The position numbers and the translations under genes are program-made. This document shows positions 1 to 5,033 of a DNA stretch of 5,801 nt, piece after piece. The notes under the pieces are model-generated. The model was not told the DNA's origin, ran no database searches, and was given only the letters and a program-made list of their open reading frames with translations. Within the stretch, counting starts at the first letter, position 1. Every line of letters starts with the position of its first letter. The stretch is taken from NCBI GenBank assembly GCA_030599055.1, contig JAUVOS010000166.1:1-5801 (forward strand), in the 5' to 3' direction. This DNA comes from Lutibacter sp. (lineage in GTDB: Bacteria; Bacteroidota; Bacteroidia; Flavobacteriales; Flavobacteriaceae).

Positions 1-86
1 GTTTGAAAATAGGTTTGCTGAGTATACTGACATCATTAGTACAATTTTTTGGTTATGGCCTTGGTTTTATTAAAGGAATTTTATAA
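1..86 (+). CDS. C-terminal end of a membrane protein, probably a family 2 glycosyltransferase (partial)
   Basis: The frame beginning at base 3 is open from the window edge to a TAA at 84-86 and gives 27 residues. They begin LKIGLLSILTSLVQ and end FFGYGLGFIKGIL. The piece is hydrophobic and looks like a last membrane segment followed by a GYG-GF-K tail. From memory, such tails occur in family 2 glycosyltransferases of Flavobacteriaceae that carry C-terminal membrane helices; this is recognition rather than proof, because the catalytic domain lies outside the window. The gene converges on the minus-strand wbqC-type gene, whose stop codon is 100 nt away, and a terminator-like hairpin with a T-run follows the stop. 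The short length leaves open that another polytopic membrane protein ends here. Confidence 0.55.
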   Translation, partial: LKIGLLSILTSLVQFFGYGLGFIKGIL

Positions 87-93
87 AGTAGAA

Positions 94-121
94 ATTGCTC
101 TTAAGATGAGAATACTTTTTT
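94..121 (+). terminator. Possible weak intrinsic terminator of the partial plus-strand gene
   Basis: ATT (94-96) and CTC (98-100) pair with GAG (108-110) and AAT (111-113), with a single bulged G at 97 and a 7-nt loop. Six T residues follow at 116-121. The stem is short and AU-rich, so the call rests mainly on its place just after the stop codon and on the T-run. The rest of the convergent gap (122-186) holds only weak stems: 131-136 with 151-156, which includes a G-U pair when read on the minus strand, and 173-177 with 181-185. Neither has a clear T-run for the minus-strand gene. Confidence 0.35.
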
Positions 122-186
122 CGGATCCTACTCAGTTGAATAAGTGAAATACCGAGAAAAGAAGCAATATACTGCGATTTTCGCAA

Positions 187-786
187 TCAAATACTCAAAA
201 TACTAATTGCATTGGGACCTTCATTAAACAGCAAATCCAAGATGCTAAGATTTGGGATAAATCCGTGTTTTTGCTCAAAAACTTGTGTGTATTTTTTTAC
301 TTTAAATTCTTTTTTGATTTTTGCATTGTCAAAATATCTAAAGTCTAGCTCGGAAGGATAGCTAGGTTCGTAGGCTATTGTTTTTGAATAAGGAATGTCT
401 ATTTGTAACATCTCAAAACTCAATTCTTGTGTTAAGAGCAGGAAATCGAGTAAATATTTGTGTTTTTTCTCGTAAAGTGGTGCTATATCATCTTCATAAA
501 ACTCAAAATAAGGTGAAGAACGATAGGAATTTTGAAGGGATTTAAAATGTTTTCGTTGCCACCTAAAACTATATTCAATCTCAACATCTCTAGTCTTTTG
601 TCTTACTCCTTTTTTGTGTTTTATAGGGATGTGTAAGGTTTGTATTCCGTTTGGTGTATAGATCTTAAAACGAGTTCTATAGGTTTGTTTTTGAAAATTG
701 TCTTGGACCTCAAACACCACTTTATCAGCGTTTACCAATTTTTGAAACTGGTAAATAGGTGAAAAGTAAGTGGGTTGAAAGAGCAT
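187..786 (-). CDS. WbqC family protein
   Basis: This 199-residue protein matches the usual length and motifs of the WbqC family, named after an O-antigen cluster gene; its biochemical role is not established. Recognisable blocks are QPTYFSPI at 4-11, an EVQDN..QKQTYR stretch at 26-37, IPIKHKKG at 53-60, the highly conserved WQRKHFKSL..YRSSP.FEFYEDD block at 76-100, and FNEGPNA near the C-terminus (187-192). There is no signal peptide or membrane segment, so it is probably cytoplasmic. The ATG was chosen because the family motif begins within three residues of it. No Shine-Dalgarno sequence is visible and the upstream bases are A-rich. The gene is co-directional with lepB but 238 nt downstream, after a block of palindromic repeats, so it may be separately transcribed or stabilised. 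The association with lepB is, from memory, common in flavobacteria. Confidence 0.9.
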   Translation of the reverse strand: MLFQPTYFSPIYQFQKLVNADKVVFEVQDNFQKQTYRTRFKIYTPNGIQTLHIPIKHKKGVRQKTRDVEIEYSFRWQRKHFKSLQNSYRSSPYFEFYEDDIAPLYEKKHKYLLDFLLLTQELSFEMLQIDIPYSKTIAYEPSYPSELDFRYFDNAKIKKEFKVKKYTQVFEQKHGFIPNLSILDLLFNEGPNAISILSI

Positions 787-795
787 TTGTTTTCG

Positions 796-850
796 GTTGT
801 CGGTTATCTGTTATCGGGCACTAAACGGAGTCGAAGTGCAGTTGTCGGTT
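796..850. repeat. Short inverted repeat flanked by 10-bp direct repeats
   Basis: GCACT (818-822) and AGTGC (835-839) form a 5-bp inverted repeat around a 12-nt centre containing CGGAGTCG. The identical 10-mer GTTGTCGGTT lies on both sides, at 796-805 and 841-850. Related CGGTTATCTGTTATCGGG sequence fills 802-818. The core resembles a dispersed element (minus strand TTCGACTCCG..TAGTGC) that I recall as frequent between genes in flavobacteria; copy number cannot be checked here. The element sits directly upstream of the wbqC-type start codon. Confidence 0.55.
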
Positions 851-870
851 TCGTTGATTTGAAATGAGTC

Positions 871-904
871 ATTCCGTCCCGATAGCTATCGGGAGTTTCG
901 GAAT
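871..904. repeat. Nested palindrome, REP-like intergenic hairpin
   Basis: The 18-base sequence TCCCGATAGCTATCGGGA (877-894) is a perfect palindrome. It is nested inside a second inverted repeat, ATTCCG (871-876) with CGGAAT (899-904), leaving a 4-nt GTTT bulge on one side. The result is a 15-bp composite stem that either strand could fold as RNA. The centre CCCGATAGCTATCGGG is, from memory, overrepresented in intergenic DNA of many Bacteroidota, which fits a REP-type dispersed element. It could stabilise the 3' end of lepB mRNA, act as a bidirectional transcription end, or be a passive mobile relic. Confidence 0.75.
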
Positions 905-915
905 CTGCTGGAGTA

Positions 916-961
916 TTCATAGAACATGTTGTGTCTTTGCTTCGTGTGTTCATTGAACATG
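916..961. repeat. 13-bp imperfect direct repeat pair
   Basis: TTCATAGAACATG (916-928) and TTCATTGAACATG (949-961) match at 12 of 13 positions and start 33 bp apart. The second copy lies inside a small inverted repeat, GTTCA-T-TGAAC (948-958). No coding sequence overlaps them. They belong to the same repeat-rich spacer between lepB and the wbqC-type gene. No function is evident. Confidence 0.5.
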
Positions 962-967
962 ATTTGC

Positions 968-1002
968 GAACTTTCCGAAAGTTCCTAAAATAAATTCAGG
1001 AA
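968..1002 (-). terminator. Two overlapping hairpins downstream of lepB, possible 3' end structure
   Basis: Read on the minus strand, the lepB transcript first meets TTCCTGAA (1002-995) pairing with TTTAGGAA (989-982): eight pairs including one G-U, around a 5-nt loop. It then meets GAACTTT (984-978) pairing with AAAGTTC (974-968): seven pairs around a 3-nt loop. The two share bases 982-984, so they compete at their edge. They begin 23 nt after the lepB stop. Neither is followed by a T-run, so a classical intrinsic terminator is not supported; an mRNA-stabilising structure or repeat remnant is equally possible. Confidence 0.3.
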
Positions 1003-1024
1003 TACACAGTTCCAATTTATATAT

Positions 1025-2581
1025 TTATTTTCGCCTCCTCCTAAAATAAGACCATCCCCACAATAAGGCTACAAACACTAGGAAATGTGGCAGGTACGAT
1101 CTCGGTTCTCCTCCAAAATGAACCGTTGTAAACATACGTTCTTTTCGTATTCTTTGAAACCATGATTTTGGATTTCTCGGATCTTTATTTTCAATACTAA
1201 ACCAAATGAAAACAGGTTTTCCAACAACGTGGTCAAAAGGAACATAACCCCAATAACGGGCATCTTCGGAATTATGCCTGTTATCACCCATCATCCAATA
1301 ATAATCTTGTTTAAAAGTATAGGATTCGGCAATTTCACCATTGATGTAAATCATATTGCCATCTATGGTTAAATCATTTCCTTCGTACTCTTTTATAATA
1401 CGCTGGTAGAATGGAATACTTTTAGAGTTTAAAACAACTTGATCTCCTTTTTTCGGAATGTAAACTGGTCCAAAATTATCCTTATTCCATGCATACTGTG
1501 AGTTGTGTGGGAAAATACGTTTATCAAATGTAAAAGTAGTATCAATGTTTCTAGTTACACTTTTAATACTTTTATGATTCTTTAAAAAATCGGCGGCTTC
1601 TTTTGTCATATTTAAGGCTAATTTTCCATCGGGTAATTGACCGCCTTCAGTAATTTTATACTTTTCGAAAAATCGTTGTAGGTTGATTCTTTTAGTGCCT
1701 GTATCAACTGTGTAAAAAAACTGTGTTCTTGCTCTATCCGGTAAAATAGATTGTTTTCCATTGATAAAAACATAACCCGCTCTTATTTCTAATGAATCAC
1801 CCGGAATACCTACACATCTTTTTACATAATTAGACTTCTTATCTAATGGTTTATCAGCGTGAATTCCTGAAGGATCTCTAAAAAACCGAACGGTATCTGC
1901 CGGCCAATTAAAAACGACAATATCGTTGCGTTTTATCTTTTGTAAACCCGGGAATCTAAAGTTGGGTAGTTGTACATCTTTAACATACGAACGCACTCTT
2001 TTTTCGGTAAAGAAAATGGGCATTGTATCATGAACCATCGGCAATGACAAAGCCGTTTTAGGTGTTCTTGCTCCGTAATGGAACTTGCTTACAAACAAAT
2101 AATCTCCAACTAAAAGAGATTTTTCTAATGAAGAAGTTGGAATAGTATAGGGTCGCATAAAATATGTATGCACCAAAGTAGCCGCAATTACTGCGAAAAC
2201 AATAGATGTAACCCACTCTCCTGCTTTTGTATATGGTTTTAATTGACGTTCAGGTTGGTATTTTACATCTTCAATATAATTTAAATAATAGATATAAAAG
2301 CCCAATGTAAAGACCGCTAAAAGTACTTGTGCCGTTTTTTCTTTTCCAAAGCTACGGACTGTTTCCACCCAAAAAGAGGGGAACATCATCAAATTAATAA
2401 TCGGAACAAACAGTAAAATTACCCACCACCAAGGTCTGTTTATAATCTTGGTTAATACGTAGGCATTATAAATAGGAACTGCTGCTTCCCAAGCTTTTCT
2501 ACCTGCTTTTTTATAGAGTTTCCAAGTCCCTAAAAAATGGATGACTTGTATTATTACAAAAAATAAAATCCAGTTTGTCAT
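1025..2581 (-). CDS. lepB: Signal peptidase I, flavobacterial long form
   Basis: This membrane serine protease removes signal peptides from exported proteins using a Ser-Lys dyad. The nucleophile is predicted as Ser151 in IPTSSLEKSLLVGD (147-160) and the general base as Lys254 in NYVKRCVGIPGD (251-262). A third conserved box, GDNRHNSEDARYWGYVP, lies at 432-448. The first 105 residues form a DUF5684-like module with hydrophobic segments near 3-19, 51-67 and 85-101 and a KAGR..W.A.VPIYNAY motif. The anchor preceding the active site is about 124-141. A further hydrophobic segment at 497-511 ends in a basic RRRRK tail. At 518 residues it is much longer than proteobacterial LepB, mainly from the N-terminal module and a large insert between Lys254 and the GDNR box, both usual in this phylum. 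Leu follows the catalytic Ser where Met is common elsewhere. The ATG is preceded by ATAAATA with no Shine-Dalgarno motif. A long heptamer array separates it from dapB. Confidence 0.97.
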   Translation of the reverse strand: MTNWILFFVIIQVIHFLGTWKLYKKAGRKAWEAAVPIYNAYVLTKIINRPWWWVILLFVPIINLMMFPSFWVETVRSFGKEKTAQVLLAVFTLGFYIYYLNYIEDVKYQPERQLKPYTKAGEWVTSIVFAVIAATLVHTYFMRPYTIPTSSLEKSLLVGDYLFVSKFHYGARTPKTALSLPMVHDTMPIFFTEKRVRSYVKDVQLPNFRFPGLQKIKRNDIVVFNWPADTVRFFRDPSGIHADKPLDKKSNYVKRCVGIPGDSLEIRAGYVFINGKQSILPDRARTQFFYTVDTGTKRINLQRFFEKYKITEGGQLPDGKLALNMTKEAADFLKNHKSIKSVTRNIDTTFTFDKRIFPHNSQYAWNKDNFGPVYIPKKGDQVVLNSKSIPFYQRIIKEYEGNDLTIDGNMIYINGEIAESYTFKQDYYWMMGDNRHNSEDARYWGYVPFDHVVGKPVFIWFSIENKDPRNPKSWFQRIRKERMFTTVHFGGEPRSYLPHFLVFVALLWGWSYFRRRRK

Positions 2582-2588
2582 TATTTAT

Positions 2589-2623
2589 GCTTTACGCGCT
2601 TAGCTTTACGCCGTTCGCTTTAT
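2589..2623 (-). repeat. Degenerate heptamer tract abutting the lepB start
   Basis: In the gene direction the bases from 2623 to 2589 divide into five consecutive 7-mers that all end in GC: ATAAAGC, GAACGGC, GTAAAGC, TAAGCGC, GTAAAGC. The 9-mer GCTTTACGC is exactly repeated on the plus strand at 2589-2597 and 2603-2611. One more 7-mer, ATAAATA, then leads into the ATG. The tract is too diverged to be called an array on its own, but it shares the 7-base period of the larger array upstream. The remaining gap sequence (2624-2680) is AT-rich, with a second GTTCGCT (2643-2649, also 2613-2619) and an AAAGC-TT-GCTTT inverted repeat. No convincing flavobacterial TAnnTTTG promoter was found there. Confidence 0.4.
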
Positions 2624-2680
2624 TTATATACTTATTTTATTTGTTCGCTAAAGCTTGCTTTCGTTACAAATCAATCTCAA

Positions 2681-2894
2681 AACTTTAAACTTTTAACCTT
2701 TCACCTTTCACCTTTCACCTTTCACCTTTCACCTTTCACCTTTCACCTTTTACCTTTTACCTTTCACCTTTCACCTTTCACCTTTCACCTTTTACCTTTC
2801 ACCTTTCACCTTTCACCTTTTACCTTTTACCTTTCACCTTTTACCTTTTACCTTTTACCTTTTACCTTTTACCTTTCAACTTTAAACTTTTAGC
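2681..2894. repeat. Heptamer tandem array, 25 copies of GGTRAAA, with degenerate edges
   Basis: In the gene direction, bases 2873 to 2699 are 25 uninterrupted 7-bp units, every one either GGTGAAA (15 copies) or GGTAAAA (10 copies); no other position varies. From dapB towards lepB the variable base runs A5 G1 A2 G3 A1 G4 A2 G7. On the dapB side three diverged units precede it in phase: GCTAAAA, GTTTAAA, GTTGAAA (2894-2874). On the lepB side it decays through GGTTAAA, one extra A and GTTTAAA. As a result AACTTTAAACTTTTARC occurs at both edges (2681-2697 and 2878-2894, 16 of 17 matching). The dapB stop codon (2892-2890) lies in the right edge. With a 7-base unit, every minus-strand frame meets TGA or TAA within each 21 bases, so the array is not translated from the operon strand. 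It fills most of the 308-nt dapB-lepB gap. It has no spacers and is not CRISPR. Confidence 0.97.
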
Positions 2895-3591
2895 TCCCCA
2901 ACTCCAACACATCTTTCATACTAAAAACACCTTTTTTATCTACAATATATTCAGCAGCTAAAATAGCTCCTTGCACAAAACCTAAACGACTTTTAGCGGT
3001 GTGTTTTATTTCAATTTCATCAATTTCAGATTTATAGCTTACTTGATGGATGCCCGGAACACGCTCTTTTCGAATTGCAGTTATCGATAAATCAGTCTTG
3101 TTATTTGCAGCAAGACTCCATTTATTAAGATTTGAATACGGTAAAATTTGCTCAGCTAAACTGATTGCTGTTCCGCTTGGAGCATCTAATTTTTCAGTGT
3201 GGTGAGTTTCAATTATTGAAGGAACATAACCAAAATTTTGCATCAACTTTGCTAGACGTAAATTTAGCTCAAAAAACAGATTTACACCTAAACTAAAATT
3301 TGAGGCATATAAAAAACTTCCGTTGTATTCCTCGCATAAGGCTACGACATCATCATATTGATCTAACCATCCGGTGGTTCCACTTATGATCGGTATATTA
3401 TTCTTTAAAGCCTTACTTATAATATCAAAAGCAGCTTCCGGCATGCTAAAATCAATGGCGACATCTGCGTTTTTAAAATCAATTTCACTCTGAAATGTGT
3501 CTATCTTTACAACGACATCGTGCCCCATATCCAAAGCCACTTTTTCGATAGCTTTTCCCATTTTACCATATCCTAGCAATGCAATATTCAT
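2890..3591 (-). CDS. dapB: 4-hydroxy-tetrahydrodipicolinate reductase
   Basis: This cytoplasmic enzyme reduces 4-hydroxy-tetrahydrodipicolinate to tetrahydrodipicolinate with NAD(P)H, in the diaminopimelate/lysine pathway that feeds peptidoglycan. The Rossmann nucleotide-binding motif GYGKMG is at 7-12, followed by DFSMP (47-51), SGTTG (70-74) and ASNFSLGVN (96-104). The family signature ETHHTEKLDAPSGTA spans 128-142. By alignment to E. coli DapB, His130 and Lys134 correspond to the catalytic His159 and Lys163, and Gly140-Thr141 to the substrate-binding pair. HTAKSRLGFVQGA (197-209) matches the closing conserved stretch. At 233 residues it is the short form usual in Bacteroidota (E. coli has 273), and it is complete. 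The start lies 3 nt after the DUF5683 stop, so it is probably cotranscribed and translationally coupled; the preceding bases are A/T only, without a Shine-Dalgarno motif. The stop codon falls inside the edge of the heptamer array. Confidence 0.97.
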   Translation of the reverse strand: MNIALLGYGKMGKAIEKVALDMGHDVVVKIDTFQSEIDFKNADVAIDFSMPEAAFDIISKALKNNIPIISGTTGWLDQYDDVVALCEEYNGSFLYASNFSLGVNLFFELNLRLAKLMQNFGYVPSIIETHHTEKLDAPSGTAISLAEQILPYSNLNKWSLAANNKTDLSITAIRKERVPGIHQVSYKSEIDEIEIKHTAKSRLGFVQGAILAAEYIVDKKGVFSMKDVLELGS

Positions 3592-3594
3592 ATA

Positions 3595-4140
3595 TTAAAA
3601 TTTAAAGGTCAAACTAGCAGCCAATTTGGTATTACCACTTATAGGTTCACGAATAATTTGAGGTGAAACACTTAACTTGCTATCCGTACTGTGGTATTGT
3701 AAATGTGCGTCAACACTCGCTTCCACAATTTGTAATAGATACATTCCTACGGTTAGTAACATATAACCATCTCTTTGTTTCTTGTGATACTCTTGTGCTC
3801 TTTGTAAAATATCGAAGGTCAAATCAGTTGAATTTTCATCCAATTTCTTTTTTTTAAAGATCGAACGATATTCTTTGTACTTAGTGTCGTTATATATATA
3901 TAAATAAGTAGTGGTTCCCAAGGCTGCGTAAACAATTGGAATTTTCCAATACTTCTTGTTATAAGCTTGCCCTAATCCTGGTAAAATAGCACTATAAAAA
4001 GACACTTTAGACGGTTTTATTACTGCAATTCTCAAGTCAGTTTCCGAAATACTATCTTTTAGTATTACCAGCTCATCCTCTTGTGCTTGAACAGTATATG
4101 AGAAATATAAAAGGGATGCTATTATTAAAAAGGTTCTCAA
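3595..4140 (-). CDS. DUF5683 domain protein, secreted or membrane, function unknown
   Basis: The 181-residue product opens with a plausible signal peptide (residues 1-19, cleavage near VQA/Q). The DUF5683 signature follows: SAILPGLGQAYNKKYWKIPIVY at 50-71, a hydrophobic stretch at about 69-83, another at about 126-139, and EASVDAHL at 140-147. The C-terminus is probably beta-rich and ends in Phe (SLTFKF). These features suggest an envelope protein, perhaps associated with a membrane; no activity is known. The start is TTG (4140-4138), overlapping the parB TGA as TTGA. There is no ATG between the upstream in-frame TAA and this codon, and a later start would lose the signal peptide. The overlap implies coupling to parB translation. 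An 8-A tract on the coding strand (3855-3848, KKKK at 96-99) is a potential slippage site. From memory, its place between parB and dapB is conserved in flavobacteria. Confidence 0.88.
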   Translation of the reverse strand: MRTFLIIASLLYFSYTVQAQEDELVILKDSISETDLRIAVIKPSKVSFYSAILPGLGQAYNKKYWKIPIVYAALGTTTYLYIYNDTKYKEYRSIFKKKKLDENSTDLTFDILQRAQEYHKKQRDGYMLLTVGMYLLQIVEASVDAHLQYHSTDSKLSVSPQIIREPISGNTKLAASLTFKF

Positions 4141-5033
4141 GACTTTTTTAATAATTTTTTTATTCTTATAAAATCTTCCTTTGAATTAAACGGAATATGT
4201 ATGCTCCCTTTTCCATCTTTATTGGCATTTATTTGTACTTTATTACCAAAAAAAACATCAAAAACAACTTTGCTCTCTTTTATATACTCATGCTGATTTT
4301 GTAAAACAAACTTTTCTGTTTTTTTAGGTGCTTTAAGTTGTTTTACAAGTTGTTCTGTTTGGCGTACCGATAATTTTTGATCAATTACCTTTTTATAAAT
4401 TGAGAGCTGTTTTTCGGAATCATCTATATTGATAAGTGCACGTCCGTGCCCCATCCCTATAAAACCATCTCGCATTCCCGTTTGAATAATTGGATCCAGT
4501 TTTAACAATCTTAGATAATTTGTAACCGTGGATCGTTTTTTCCCAATTCGTTTTCCTAATTGATCTTGTGTTAAACTGATTTCGTCAATTAAACGACGAT
4601 AAGACAATGCTACTTCAATGGGATCTAAATCTGTACGTTGTATATTTTCAACCAAAGCCATTTCCAACATCTCTTGATCGTTTGCAATGCGGACATAAGC
4701 CGGAATTGTTTTTAAACCAATTAATTTTGAGGCTCTATACCGGCGTTCTCCCGATACCAACTGAAAATTGTTTCCTTCTAGTTTTCGAACTGTAATGGGT
4801 TGAATAATGCCCAATTCTTTTATAGATGCAGCGAGTTCTTTTAACGCCTCTTCATTGAAATAAGTACGTGGTTGAAAAGGATTGACTTTAATTACATCTA
4901 TATCTAATTCTACGATACTTCCAACTATCTTATCTGCATTTACATCATTTACAGATGAGATATCTGAATCAGAATTATGAAGTAATGCTGATAAACCTCT
5001 ACCTAAAGCTTGTTTTTTATGTTGTTTTGCCAT
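4137..5033 (-). CDS. parB: Chromosome-partitioning protein ParB
   Basis: ParB binds parS sites near the origin, spreads as a CTP-dependent clamp, and stimulates ParA during chromosome segregation. The protein has 298 residues. The N-terminal KQALGRGLSALL (7-18) is the basic motif by which ParB proteins activate ParA. The CTP-binding ParB/Sulfiredoxin fold shows NPFQPR (51-56), GERRYRA (95-101) and ENIQR (129-133). The helix-turn-helix parS-reading region is about 153-180 (LTQDQLGKRIG..RSTVTNYLRLL), with GMGHGRAL at 193-200. The C-terminal part (about 245-298) would be the dimerisation domain and ends in a Lys-rich tail. The ATG lies 17 nt inside the 3' end of parA, so the pair is coupled. The stop overlaps the next gene's TTG start. 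No parS-like palindrome (TGTTTCACGTGAAACA type) was seen in the window. Confidence 0.97.
   Translation of the reverse strand: MAKQHKKQALGRGLSALLHNSDSDISSVNDVNADKIVGSIVELDIDVIKVNPFQPRTYFNEEALKELAASIKELGIIQPITVRKLEGNNFQLVSGERRYRASKLIGLKTIPAYVRIANDQEMLEMALVENIQRTDLDPIEVALSYRRLIDEISLTQDQLGKRIGKKRSTVTNYLRLLKLDPIIQTGMRDGFIGMGHGRALINIDDSEKQLSIYKKVIDQKLSVRQTEQLVKQLKAPKKTEKFVLQNQHEYIKESKVVFDVFFGNKVQINANKDGKGSIHIPFNSKEDFIRIKKLLKKS
4143..4149 (-). promoter_or_regulatory. Candidate -1 frameshift heptamer A AAA AAG at the end of parB
   Basis: The parB codons TTA AAA AAG TCT TGA contain the heptamer A AAA AAG in the register required for tandem -1 slippage, the same heptamer used in E. coli dnaX. After a -1 slip the next codons are GTC TTG AGA ACC, which is the reading frame of the DUF5683 gene. 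Stimulators are weak: there is no clear Shine-Dalgarno-like sequence upstream, and downstream only TGAGAA (4139-4134) can pair with TTCTCA (4104-4099) over a 29-nt loop. A-rich Lys codons are common in such genomes, so the site may be fortuitous. Confidence 0.3.

Noticed and set aside
173..185. TGCGA-TTT-TCGCA hairpin as terminator of the wbqC-type gene
   Set aside because: The stem is only five pairs and no T-run follows on the minus strand, so a terminator call is not supported.
1078..1287. Minus-strand open frame of 69 codons in another frame of lepB
   Set aside because: It overlaps the catalytic GDNR region of lepB, which is clearly the coding frame; the alternative peptide shows no motif.
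1025..1360. Loss of catalytic function in LepB because Leu rather than Met follows the active-site Ser
   Set aside because: Ser151, Lys254 and the GDNR box are all intact, and Leu at this place is, from memory, common in flavobacterial LepB proteins.
2699..2873. Plus-strand translation of the array as a repetitive peptide (LSPFTFH / LLPFTFY heptads)
   Set aside because: The plus strand is open through the array only because the unit lacks stop triplets; there is no nearby start codon or ribosome-binding signal, and the tract lies between two minus-strand operon genes.
2699..2873. TTTCAC motifs as ParB-binding parS half-sites
   Set aside because: parS needs the palindrome TTTCACGTGAAA; here TTTCACC repeats in one orientation only, with no GTGAAA partner on the same strand. 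No full parS-like site was found elsewhere in the window.
2681..2894. CRISPR array
   Set aside because: The units are 7 bp, directly contiguous and without spacers.
3663..3857. Plus-strand open frame of 64 codons
   Set aside because: It lies wholly inside the DUF5683 gene on the opposite strand, resembles no protein I recognise, and has no initiation signal.
4607..4795. Plus-strand open frame of 62 codons
   Set aside because: It is antisense to the conserved core of parB and is explained by that gene's codon pattern.
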